A DNA stretch of 64,000 nt from positions 5,270,001-5,334,000 of the forward strand of contig OZ014416.1 in the NCBI GenBank assembly GCA_963965975.1, written 5' to 3'. Each line of letters opens with the position of its first letter. Position 1 is the first letter of the stretch. This DNA comes from Xestospongia bergquistia (lineage: Eukaryota > Porifera > Demospongiae > Haplosclerida > Petrosiidae). Under the pieces are notes generated by a model. That model searched no databases, was not told where the DNA came from, and worked only from the letters and a program-made list of their open reading frames with translations. Below, piece by piece: positions 1-15,000 of the stretch. Position numbers and translations under genes: made by a program.

Positions 1-3000
1 TCTCAATATTAAAATAGGAGTGGTCACTTCAGGTTATGATTCTTACATGTAGGCAATTACAGTTTAGTTTTTTGAGTGGCATTTAGCAGCAATATAAAAT
101 TATATGTATTGTATAATGATGATGATACCACAGTCATAATCATCAGAATATTAACACATATAGCATAACATAGTAGTTGGATCACTATGAATACAAAAAT
201 CTTTTAAACGTATGTACTATTATAACAGACGACATCTAATGATAGCTGACACTGACTATGTTTGTTAATTCTTTACTAACAAAAGATTGAAACAACAACT
301 TGAAATAAACAAGTCTAATAGCCATATCAATAACATTTTATATCTATCAAAAAATGATTTAACATGTAGTAATCACTACACACAATATACACTGACCCAG
401 TCACAAATATTTGGATCTGCATTGGAGTTTAACAGTAGCTGTACGATATCACGATGACCCTTTTCCGAGGCTAGATGTAAAGCTGTGTTTTGCTCCTAGA
501 GGAAGTACACAAATATATTGCACATTTTTAACAACATCAAAACACTTCAAGTTTGTATTTAATTTACAGAGCTAGTGTATTACTTGTCTCAATATTAAAA
601 TAGGAGTGGTCACTTCAGGTTATGATTCTTACATGTAGACAATTACAGTTTAGGTTTTTGAGTGGCATTTAGCAGCAATATAAAATTTTATGTATTGTAT
701 AATGATGATGATACCACTCTCATAATCATCAGAATATTAACACATATAGCATAACATACTACTTGGACCTCTATGAATACAAAAATCTTTTAAACGTATG
801 TACTATTATAACAGACGACATCTAATGATAGCTGACGCTGACTATGTTTGTTAATTCTTTATGAACAAAAGATTGAAACAACAAGTTGACATTAACAAGT
901 CTAATAGCCATATCAATAACATTTTATATCTATCAAAAAATGATTTAACATGTAGTAATCACTACACACAATATACACTGACCTTGTTGCAAATATTTGG
1001 ATCTGCATTGGAGTTTAACAGTAGCTGTACGATATCACGATGACCCTTTTCCGAGGCTAGATGTAAAGCTGTTTTTTGCTCCTAGAGGAAGTACACAAAT
1101 ATATTGCACATTTTTAACAACATCAAAACACTTCAATTTTGTATTTAATTTGCAGAGCTAGTGTATTACTTGTCTCAATATTAAAATAGGAGTGGTCACT
1201 TCAGGTTATGATTCTTACATGTAGGCAATTACAGTTTAGGTTTTTGAGTGGCATTTAGCAGCAATATAAAATTATATGTATTGTATAATGATGATGATAC
1301 CACTCTCATAATCATCAGTTAACACATATAGCATAACATACTAGTTGGACCTCTATGAATACAAAAATCTTTTAAACGTATGTACTATTATAACAGACGA
1401 CATCTAATGATAGCTGACACTGACTATGTTTTTTAATTCTTTCCTAACAAAAGATTGAAACAACAACTTGACATAAACAAGTCTAATAGCCATATCAATA
1501 ACATTTTATATCTATCAAAAAATGATTTAAATCTACTAAGATGTAGTAATCACTACACACAATATACACTGACCCTGTCACAAATATTTGGAACTGCATT
1601 GGATTTGAACAGTAGCTGTACGATATCACGATGACCCTTTTCCGAGGCTAGATGTAAAGCTGTTTTTTGCTCCTAGAGGAAGTACACAAATATATTGCAC
1701 ATTTTTAACAACATCTACATACTTCAGGTTTGTATTTAATTTACAGATCTAATTTATTTAGTAGCAATATAAAATTATATGTATTGTGTAATGATAATGA
1801 TACCACTCTCATAATCAGAACATTAACACATATACCATAACATACTACTTGGACCTCTATGAATACAAAATATAACTGTCTAGTATGTAAATGATGCTAT
1901 ATAGAAAACAATATCTACAATTATATTCTGTTCATGTTAAGAATAACCATTAACTAATGATATAACTCTGACTAATAATGAACTAGAGTGAAATGATTTG
2001 TATTATTCAATATATAGTCCATGAATGATCACAAATTTTATCAAAAAAAAGATTGCTAGCAATTTCACGAAACTTGTAAAGCAGAAATATGATATTTATG
2101 AAAAATCTGCTGGTCATTATCTAGTGCAAGCATTCTCGAGCTTCATCAAAAAAGTTAATAAACTGTTGAAAATACCATCAACATTTAAATTAATGAAATT
2201 AAGAGGGAACTAATGCAAAGAATTATTAAAAGTTCACACAGACACAGACAGAGGAAGAGGAATGAAGTTTAAGTTGGGGGGGCTGACCTTATATTTTGTT
2301 GCGTTATATTATTACACATCAAAAATGACTAAAAAATTAATTTGTCTGTCGTTAAAGGAAAGAAACTCTTCTTGCTATTTCTAATAAGTTTATGTTATCA
2401 GTACAGTTGTTATGTGTATGTAACAGCATGACATGGTTTAGTCGTTCTTGGTCATAGTACTTTTTAGGATATTTTTTAATCAGCGTAAGTTTGAAAAGTG
2501 TGGTCTGCTGTAGCAGAAGTCATTGGTATGGTTAGATACAGTCTAATTAGGTTATGAACTTCCGACTTGAGTACAAATCAGGGTGTCTTCAACCCCCCCC
2601 CCTTCCTCCCCCTTCCCTATCCCTATGACCACAGATATAGCAAATAAGTTGTAAAAGAAATAGGAAATAATTAGGATTACAGTACTATATAGTAGGTAAT
2701 TTTAGATAGATAGAATATTGGTAATTTGGAAAATTGTATTTCATTCATCCAAATTCTACCTGCAATTTTTTTTAATTGGAGATGTGGAAGTAGGCAAAGA
2801 AGTCATTTATAAAATTTATTTTCCAAAATGTCCATTTTATATTGATTCTCTAATATTTCTCACTCTAAAATTACCCACTATATGGTATTATAATATTAGA
2901 TTAATACAAGTATTAGTATAATAATTGTAACACATGGTCTGACAAGGGATGAGTAATACTGTGATATTTGAATGATAACTAGTAGTAGCCAAACCACTTT

Positions 3001-6000
3001 TTTAAAAGAGCTCTTGAGTATTATCTCCATGAATAATAAGATGCTATAAAGATTTATCTGCTCAGTACTAGTTAAAAAATTATGGAGATTTCAAAGATTG
3101 GATCAGTAGAATTTTAATAATAGAAATAATAATGCCACTTGTGGGGTGACATTCACTGATTATTATAATATCCTTACTTTACAAAAAGGTCACAGCCTTT
3201 TGTTTAACGACACTTTAGTAATAGTTTGTAAATAGAAAAGATAGATTAAACTGCCTTCTAAATCAAACATGAGTAGGTAGGGCTAAATCTTTTGAATGTC
3301 TGTGATTGTTCTTATTTGTTATAGAATATAATACTTTAAAAAGTAAACACTAACAAACAACAGTAATTTATTATTATTTTAATCAGTTACTAACCTTCAT
3401 AGGATGATGAAGATTGACATTAGCACCTGATGTAACTGCTCGAGTTACATTTTCTATATCACCGTTTTCAGCTGAAGTCAATAGTAAGTCATCCTTTTAA
3501 AATAAATGATATATTATAACTGTGACATGTACCCACATATACTTAGATCATGTTAATAATATATTATAACATAAGATTACTATGTTAATGTCATCATATA
3601 CAGTAAATATATTATTATATTTGTCACTTACATTTCTAACTTGGTCCATATCTCTTGCTCCTAAGATCTTAACAATGTTATTGTGACCGTAAAAATATGC
3701 TATATAAAGTGGAATGTGTCCCCACTATGAAATGAAATAAATTGTTTCAATAATAATACATTAAATCTTAAAGTAGATATGTATATATATATATACATAT
3801 ACACTAGAGCAATAGCAGTCACAGAACTGATAATTTTTATTTTATGTAAGGACATCCATATTAAAAGTAGGAATTTTATTTGTCGCACACAGAGGCATTT
3901 TATTGTAAAATTGCATGGTGTGAGAGGGTTAAGTTATTGATCTATATCTTGTCCTACTAGCAATCTTTACAGGCAATATACACTGACCCTGTCACAAATA
4001 TTTGGATCTGCATTGCAGTTTAACAGTAGCTGTACGATATCACAATGACCATTTTCCGAGGCTAGACGTAGAGCTGTTTTCTTATACTAGAGGAAGTACA
4101 CAATTATATTGCACATTTTTAACTAATCCATTTAACAAAATTCACATACTTCAAGTTTGTATTTAACTTACAGATCTAGTCAAATTACTTGTCTCAATGT
4201 TAAAATTAAAGTGCTCACTTCAAGCTATGGTTCTTAAACTTAGGCATTTACAGTTTAGGTTTTTGGGTAGGATTTAGCAGCAATATAAATTATATGTATT
4301 ATATAGTGATGATGATACCACTCTTATAATCATCAAAAACATTAACATGTATAGCATAACATGCTAGTTAGTTCTCTATGATAACAGAAATGGTTTCAAA
4401 CATATGTACTATTATAACAGACGACATCTAATGATAGCTGACACTGACTATGTTTGTTAATTCTTTATGAACAAAAGATTGAAACAACAACTTGACATAA
4501 ATAAGTCTAATAGCCATATCAATAACATTTTATATCTATCAAAAAATGATTTAAAACTAATAACATGTAGTAATCACTACACACAATATACACTGACCCA
4601 GCTGTCACAAATATTTGGATCTGCATTGGAGTTTAACAGTAGCTGTATAATATCATGATGACCCTTTTCCGAGGCTAGATGTAAAGCTGTTTTCAGCTCC
4701 TAGAGGAAGTACACAAATATATTGCACATTTTTAATAACATCAACATACTTCAAGTTTGTATTTAATTTATAGATCTAGTGTATTACTTGTCTCAATATT
4801 AAAATAGGAGTAGTCACTTCAGGTTATAATTCTTACATGTAGGCAGTTACAGTTTAGGTTTTTGAGTGGCATTTAGCAACAATATAAAATTATATGTATT
4901 GTATAATGATGATGATACCACTCTCATAATCATCAGAATATTAACACATATAGCATAACATACTAGTTGGATCACTATGAATACAAAAATCTTTTAAACG
5001 TATGTACTATTATAACAGACGACATCTAATGATAGCTGACAATGACTATGTTTGTTATTCTCTAATAACAAAAGATTGAAACAACAAGTTCACATAAACA
5101 AGTCTAATAGCCATATCAATAACATTTCATATCTATCAAAAAATGATTTAAATATAGTAACATGTAGTAATCACTACACAAAATATACACTGACCCAGCT
5201 GCCACAAATATTTGGATCTGCATTGGAGTTTAACAATAGCTGTACGATATCACGATGACCCTTTTCCGAGGCTAGATGTAAAGCTGTTTTCAGCTCCTAG
5301 AGGAAGTACACAAATATATCGCACATTTTTAACAACATCAACAAACTTCAAGTTTGTATTTAATTTACAGATCTAGTGTATTACATGTCTCAATATTAAA
5401 ATAGGAGTAGTCACTTCAGGTTATAATTCTTACATTTAGGCAATTACAGTTTAGGTTTTGAGTGGCATTTAGCAGCAATATAAAATTATATGTATTGTAT
5501 AATGATGATGATACCACTCTCATAATCATCAGAATATTAACACATATAGCATAACATAGTAGTTGGATCACTATGAATACAAAAATCTTTTAAACATATG
5601 TACTATTATAACAGACGACATCTAATGATAGCTGACACTGACTATGTTTGTTAATTCTCTAATAACAAAAGATTGAAACAACAAGTTCACATAAACAAGT
5701 ATAATAGCCATATCAATAACATTTTATATCTATCAAAAAATGATTTAACATGTAGTAATCACTACACACAATATACACTGACCCAGTTGCCACAAATATT
5801 TGGATCTGCATTGGAGTTTAACAATAGCTGTACGATATCACGATGACCCTTTGCCGAGGCTATATGTAAAGCTTTTTTCTGCTCCTAGAGGAAGTACACA
5901 AATATATTGCACATTTTTAACAACATCAACATACTTCAAGTTTGTATTTAATTTACAGATCTAGTGTATTACTTGTCTCAATATTAAAATAGGAGTGGTC

Positions 6001-9000
6001 ACTTCAGGTTATGATTCTTACATGTAGGCAATTACAGTTTAGGTTTTTGAGTGGCATTTAGCAGCAATATAAAATTATATGCATTGTATAATGATGATGA
6101 TACCACACTCATAATCATCAGAATATTAACACATATAGCATAACATACTAGTTGGATCACTATGAATACAAAAATCCTTTAAACGTATGTACTATTATAA
6201 CAGACGACATCTAATAATAGCTGACGCTGACTATGTTTGTTAATTCTTTATGAACAAAAGATTGAAACAACAAGTTGACATTAACAAGCCTAATAGCCAT
6301 ATCAATAACATTTTATATCTATCAAAAAATGATTTAACATGTAGTAATCACTACACACAATATACACTGACCTTGTTGCAAATATTTGGATCTGCATTGG
6401 AGTTTAACAGTAGCTGTACGATATCACGATGACCCTTTTCCGAGGCTAGATGTAAAGCTGTGTTTTGCTCCTAGAGGAAGTACACAAATATATTGCACAT
6501 TTTTAACAACATCAAAACACTTCAAGTTTGTATTTAATTTACAGAGCTAGTGTATTACTTGTCTCAATATTAAAATAGGAGTGGTCACTTCAGGTTATGA
6601 TTCTTACATGTAGGCAGTTACAGTTTAGTTTTTTGAGTGGCATTTAGCAGCAATATAAAATTATATGTATTGTATAATGATGATGATACCACACTCATAA
6701 TCATCAGAATATTAACACATATAGCATAACATACTAGTTGGATCACTATGAATACAAAAATCTTTTAAACGTATGTACTATTATAACAGACAACATCTAA
6801 TGATAGCTGACACTGACTATGTTTGTTAATTCTTTACTAACAAAAGATTGAAACAACAACTTGAAATAAACAAGTCTAATAGCCATATCAATAACATTTT
6901 ATATCTATCAAAAAATGATTTAACATATAGTAATCACTACACACAATATACACTGACCCTGTCACAAATATTTGGATCTGCATTGGAGTTTAACAGTAGC
7001 TGTACAATATCATGATGACCCTTTTCCAAGGCTAGATATAAAGCTGTTTTCTGCTTCTAGAGGAAGTACACAAATATATTGCACATTCTTAACAACATCT
7101 ACATACTTCAAGTTTGTATTTAATTTACAGATCTAATTTATTTAGTAGCAATATAAAATTATATGTATTGTGTAATGATGATGATACCACTCTCATAATC
7201 AGAACATTAACACATATACCATAACATACTAGTTGGACCTCTATGAATACAAACCATAACTGTCTAGTATGTAAATGATGCTATACAGAAAACAATATCT
7301 ACAATTATACTCTGTTCATGTTAAGAATAACCATTAACTAATGATATAACTCTGACTAATAATGAACTAGAGTGAAATGATTTGTATTATTCAGTAGTCC
7401 ATGAATGATCACAAATTTTATCAAAAAAAAGATTGCCACGAAACTTGTAAAGCAGAAATATGATATTTATGAAAAATCTGCTGGTCATTATCTAGTGCTC
7501 GAGCAAGCATTCTCGAGCTTCATGAAGAAAGTTAATAAACTGTTGAAAATACCATCAACATTTAAATTAATGAAATTAAGAGGGGACTAATGCAAAGAAT
7601 TATTAAAAGTTCACACAGACACAGACAGAGGGGGAGGAATGACCTTATATTTTGTTGCGTTATATTATTAAACATCAAAAATGACTAAAAAATTAATTCG
7701 TCTGTCATTAAAGGAAAGAAACTCTTCTCGCTATTTCCAATAAGTTTATGTTATCAGTACAGTTGTTATGTGTATGTAACAGCATGACATGGCTTAGTTG
7801 TTCTTGGTTATTGTACTTTGTAGGATATTGTTTAATCAGCGTAAGGTTGAAAAGTGTGGTCTGCTGTAGCAGAACTCATTGGTATGGTTAGATACAGTCT
7901 AATTAGGTTATGAATTTCCGACTTGAGTGCAAATCAGGGGGTCTTCAGCCCCCCTGCACCCCCTTCCCTATCCCTGTGACCACAGATATAGCAAATAAGT
8001 TGTAAAAGAAATAGGAAATAATTAGGACTGCAGTACCATATAGTAGGTAATTTTAGATAGATAGAATTACATAGTATTTAGAATTAAATAGTATTTCATT
8101 CATCCAAATTCTACCTTCAAATTTTTTAATTAGAGGGTGGAAGTAGGCAAAGAAGTCATTTATAAAATTTATTTTCCAAAATGTCCATTTTATATTGATT
8201 CTCTAATATTTCTCACTCTAAAATTACCCACTATATGGTATTACAATATTAGATTACTACAAGTATCAGTATAATGGTCTGACAAGGGATGAGTAATACT
8301 GTGATATTTGAATGATAACTAGTAGTAGCCAAACCACTTTTTTAAAAGAGCTCTTGAGTATTATCTCCATGAATAATAAGATCCTATAAAGATTTATCTG
8401 CTCAGTACTAGTTAAAAAATTAAGGAGATTTCAAAGATTGGATCAGTAGAATTTTAATAATAGAAATAATAATGCCACTTGTGGGGTGACATTCACTGAT
8501 TATTATAATATCCTTAGTTTACAAAAAGGTCACAGCCTTTTGTTTAACTACACTTTAGTAATAGTTTGTAAATAGAAAATATAGATTAAACTGCCTTCTA
8601 AATCAAACATGAGTAGGTTGGGCTAAATCTTTTGAATGTCTGTGATTGATCTTATTTGTTATAGAATATAATACTTTAAAAAGTAAACACTAACAAACAA
8701 CAGTAATTTATTATTATTTTAATCAGTTACTAACCTTCTTAGGATGATGAACATTGACATTAGCACCTGATGTAACTGCTCGAGTTACATTTTCTATATC
8801 ACCGTTTTCAGCTGAAGTCAATAGTAAGTCATCCTTTTAAAATAAATGATATATTATAACTGTGACATGTACCCACATATACTTAGATCATGTTAATAAT
8901 ATATTATAACATAAGATTACAATGTTAATGTCATCATATACAGTAAATATATTATTATATTTGTCACTTACATTTCTAACTTGGTCCATATCTCTTGCTC

Positions 9001-12000
9001 CTAAGATCTTAACAATGTTATTGTGACCGTAAAAATATGCTATATAAAGTGGAATGTGTCCCCACTATGAAATGAAATAAATTGTTTCAATAATAATACA
9101 TTAAATCTTAAAGTAGATATGTATATATATATACATATACACTAGAGCAATAGCAGTCACAGAACTGATAATTTTTATTTTATGTAAGGACATCCATATT
9201 AAAAGTAGGAATTATATTTGTCACACACAGAGGCATTTTATTGTAAAATTGCATGGTGTGAGAGGGTTAAGTTATTGATCTATATCTTGTCCTACTAGCA
9301 ATCTTTACAGGCAATATACACTGACCCTGTCACAAATATTTGGATCTGCATTGCAGTTTAACAGTAGCTGTACGATATCACAATGACCATTTTCCGAGGC
9401 TAGACGTAGAGCTGTTTTCTTATACTAGAGGAAGTACACAATTATATTGCACATTTTTAACTAATCCATTTAACAAAATCCACATATTTGAAGTTTGTAT
9501 TTAACTTACAGATCTAGTCAAATTACTTGTCTCAATGTTAAAATTAAAGTGCTCACCTCAAGCTATGGTTCTTAAACTTAGGCATTTACAGTTTAGGTTT
9601 TTGGGTAGGATTTAGCAGCAATATAAATTATATGTATTATATAGTGATGATGATACCACTCTTATAATCATCAAAAACATAAACATGTATAGCATAACAT
9701 GCTAGTTAGTTCTCTATGATAACAGAAATGGTTTCAAACATATGTACTATTATAACAGACGACATCTAATGATAGCTGACACTGACTATGTTTGTTAATT
9801 CTTTATGAACAAAAGATTGAAACAACAACTTGACATAAATAAGTCTAATAGCCATATCAATAACATTTTATATCTATCAAAAAATGATTTAAATCTAGTA
9901 ACATGTAGTAATCACTACACACAATATACACTGACCCAGCTGTCACAAATATTTGGATCTGCATTGGAGTTTAACAGTAGCTGTACAATATCACGATGAC
10001 CCTTTTTCGAGGCTAGATGTAAAGCTGTATTCTGCTCCTAGAGGAAGTACACAAATATATTGCACATTTTTAATAACATCAACATACTTCAAGTTTGTAT
10101 TTAATTTACAGATCTAGTGTATTACTTGTCTCAATATTAAAATAGGAGTAGTCACTTCAGGTTACAATTCTTACATGTAGGCAATTACAGTTTAGGTTTT
10201 TGAGTGGCATTTAGCAGCAATATAAAATTATATGTATTGTATAATGATGATGATACCACTCTCATAATCATCAGAATATTAACACATATAGCATAACATA
10301 CTAGTTGGATCACTATGAATACAAAAATCTTTTAAACGTATGTACTATTATAACAGACGACATCTAATGATAGCTGACACTGACTATGTTTGTTAATTCT
10401 CTAATAACAAAAGATTGAAACAACAAGTTCACATAAACAAGTCTAATAGCCATATCAATAACATTTTATATCTATCGAAAAATGATTTAAATCTAGTAAC
10501 ATGTAGTAATCACTACACACAATATACACTGACCCAGCTGTCACAAATATTTGGATCTGCATTGCAGTTTAACAGTAGCTGTACGATATCACAATGACCA
10601 TTTTCCGAGGCTAGACATAGAGCTGTTTTCTTATTCTAGAGGAAGTACACAATTATATTGCAAATTTTTAACTAACAAAATATACATACTTGAAGTTTGT
10701 ATTTAACTTACAGATCTAGTCAAATTACTTGTCTCAATGTTAAAATTAAAGTGCTCACGTCAAGCTATGTTTCTTAAACTTAGGCATTTACAGTTTAGGC
10801 TTTTGGGTAGGATTTAGCAGCAATATAAATTATATGTATTATATAGTGATGATGATACCACTCTCATAATCATCTAAAACATTAACACATAGAGCATAAC
10901 ATACTAGTTGGATCACTATGAATACAAAAATCTTTTAAACGTATGTACTATTATAACAGATGACATCTAATGATAGCTGACGCTGACTATGTTTGTTAAT
11001 TCATTATGAACAAAAGATTGAAACAACAAGTTGACATTAACAAGTCTAATAGCCATATCAATAACATTTCATATCTATCAAAAAATGATTTAAATATAGT
11101 AACATGTAGTAATCACTACACACAATATACACTGACCCAGCTGCCACAAATATTTGGATCTGCATTGGAGTTTAACAGTAGCTGTACGATATCACGATGA
11201 CCCTTTTCCGAGGCTAGATGTAAAGCAGTTTTTTGCTCCTAGAGGAAGTACACAAATATATTGCACATTTTTAACAACATCAAAACACTTCAAGTTTGTA
11301 TTTAATTTACAGAGCTAGTGTATTACTTGTCTCAATATTAAAATAGGAGTGGTCACTTCAGGTTATGATTCTTAATGTAGGCAATTACAGTTTAGTTTCT
11401 TGAGTGGCATTTAGCAGCAATATAAAATTATATGTATTGTATAATGATGATGATACCACTCTCATAATCATCAGAATATTAACACATATAGCATAACATA
11501 GTAGTTGGATCACTATGAATACAAAAATCTTTTAAACGTATGTACTATTATAACAGACGACATCTAATGATAGCTGACACTGACTATGTTTGTTAATTCT
11601 TTACTAACAAAAGATTGAAACAACAACTTGAAATAAACAAGTCTAATAGCCATATCAATAACATTTTATATCTATCAAAAAATGATTTAACATATAGTAA
11701 TCACTACACACAATATACACTGACCCTGTCACAAATATTTGGATCTGCATTGGAGTTTAACAGTAACTGTACGATATCACGATGACCCTTTTCCGAGGCT
11801 AGATGTAAAGCTGTTTTCTGCTTCTAGAGGAAGTACACAAATATATTGCACATTCTTAACAACATCTACATACTTCAAGTTTGTATTTAATTTACAGATC
11901 TAATTTATTTAGTAGCAATATAAAATTATATGTATTGTGTAATGATGATGATACCACTCTCATAATCAAAACATTAACACATATACCATAACATACTAGT

Positions 12001-15000
12001 TGGACCTCTATGAATACAAACCATAACTGTCTAGTATGTAAATGATGCTATACAGAAAACAATATCTACAATTATACTCTGTTCATGTTAAGAATAACCA
12101 TTAACTAATGACATAACTCTGACTAATAATGAACTAGAGTGAAATGATTTGTATTATTCAGTAGTCCATGAATGATCACAAATTTTATCAAAAAAAAGAT
12201 TGCTAGCAATTTCACGAAACTTGTAAAGCAGAAATATGATATTTATGAAAAATCTGCTGGTCATTATCTAGTGCTCGAGCAAGCATTCTCGAGCTTCATG
12301 AAGAAAGTTAATAAACTGTTGAAAATACCATCAACATTTAAATTAATGAAATTAAGAGGGGACTAATGCAAAGAATTATTAAAAGTTCACACAGACACAG
12401 ACAGAGGGGAAGGAATGACCTTATATTTTGTTGCGTTATATTATTAAACATCAAAAATGACTAAAAAATTAATTCGTCTGTCATTAAAGGAAAGAAACTC
12501 TTCTCGCTATTTCCAATAAGTTTATGTTATCAGTACAGTTGTTATGTGTATGTAACAGCATGACATGGCTTAGTCGTTCTTGGTTATTGTACTTTGTAGG
12601 ATATTGTTTAATCAGCGTAAGGTTGAAAAGTGTGGTCTGCTGTAGCAGAACTCATTGGTATGGTTAGATACAGTCTAATTAGGTTATGAATTTCCGACTT
12701 GAGTGCAAATCAGGGGGTCTTCAGCCCCCCTGCACCCCCTTCCCTATCCCTGTGAACACAGATATAGCAAATAAGTTGTAAAAGAAATAGGAAATAATTA
12801 GGACTGCAGTACCATATAGTAGGTAATTTTAGATAGATAGAATTACATAGTATTTAGAATTAAATAGTATTTCATTCATCCAAATTCTACCTTCAATTTT
12901 TTTAATTAGAGGGTGGAAGTAGGCAAAGAAGTCATTTATAAAATTTATTTTCCAAAATGTCCATTTTATATTGATTCTCTAATATTTCTCACTCTAAAAT
13001 TACCCACTATATGGTATTACAATATTAGATTACTACAAGTATCAGTATAATGGTCTGACAAGGGATGAGTAATACTGTGATATTTGAATGATAACTAGTA
13101 GTAGCCAAACCACTTTTTTAAAAGAGCTCTTGAGTATTATCTCCATGAATAATAAGATCCTATAAAGATTTATCTGCTCAGTACTAGTTAAAAAATTATG
13201 GAGATTTCAAAGATTGGATCAGTAGAATTTTAATAATAGAAATAATAATGCCACTTGTGGGGTGACATTCACTGATTATTATAATATCCTTAGTTTACAA
13301 AAAGGTCACAGCCTTTTGTTTAACTACACTTTAGTAATAGTTTGTAAATAGAAAAGATAGATTAAACTGCCTTCTAAATCAAACATGAGTAGGTAGGGCT
13401 AAATCTTTTGAATGTCTGTGATTGATCTTATTTGTTATAGAATATAATACTTTAAAAAGTAAACACTAACAAACAACAGTAATTTATTATTATTTTAATC
13501 AGTTACTAACCTTCTTAGGATGATGAACATTGACATTAGCACCTGATGTAACTGCTCGAGTTACATTTTCTATATCACCATTTTCAGCTGAAGTCAATAG
13601 TAAGTCATCCTGTTAAAATAAATGATATATTATAACTGTGACATGTACCCACATATACTTAGTTCATGTTAATAATATATTATAACATAAGATTACTACG
13701 TTAATGTCATCATATGCAGTAAATATATTATTATATTTGTAACTTACATTTCTAACTTGGTCCATATCTCTTGCTCCTAAGATCTTAACAATGTTATTGT
13801 GACTGTAAAAATATGCTATATAAAGTGGAATGTGTCCCCACTATGAAATGAAATAAATTGTTTCAATAATAATACATTAATCTTAAAGTAGATATGTAAA
13901 GATATATACATATCAGTTGATCCATATCAGTCACAGAACTGATAATTTTTATTTTATGTAAGGACATCCATATTAAAAGATGCAACACAAGAAGTAGGAG
14001 CTATACTTGTTACACACAGAGGCATTTTATTGTAAAATTGCATAGTGTGAGAAGGTTAAGGTATTGATCTGTATCTTGTCCTACTAGCAATCTTTACATG
14101 CAATATACACTGACCCTATCGCAAATATTTGGATCTGCATTGCAGTTTAAAAGTAGCTGTACGATATCACAATGACCATCTTCCGAGGCTAGATGTAGAG
14201 CTGTTTTCTTATGCTAGAGGAAGTTCACAATTATATTGCACATTTTTAACTAATCCATTTAACAAAATTCACATACTTCAAGTTTGTATCTAACTTACAG
14301 ATCTAGTGAAATTACTTGTTAAAATGTTAAAATAAAAGTGCTCACTTCAGGCTATGGTTCTTAAACTTAGGCATTTACAGTTTAGGTTTTTGGGTAGGAT
14401 TTAGCAGCAATATAAATTACATGAATTATATAATGATGATGATACCACTCTCATAATCATCAGAATATTAACACATATAGTATAACATACTAGTTGGACC
14501 TCTATGACTACAAAAATCTTTTAAACGTATGTACTATTATAACAGACGACATTTAATGATAGGTGACGCTGACTATGTTTGTTAATTCTTTATGAACAAA
14601 AGATTGAAACAACAAGTTGACATTAACAAGTCTAATAGCCATATCAATAACATTTTATATCTATCAAAAAATGATTTAACAGGTAGTAATCACTACACAC
14701 AATATACACTGACCTTGTTGCAAATATTTGGATCTGCATTGGAGTTTAACAGTAGCTGTACGATATCACGATGACCCTTTTCCGAGGCTAGATGTAAAGC
14801 TGTGTTTTGCTCCTAGAGGAAGTACACAAATATATTGCACATATTTAACAACATCAAAACACTTCAATTTTGTATTTAATTTGCAGAGCTAGTGTATTAC
14901 TTGTCTCAATATTAAAATAGGAGTGGTCACTTCAGGTTATGATTCTTACATGTAGGCAATTACAGTTTAGGTTTTTGAGTGGCATTTAGCAGCAATATAA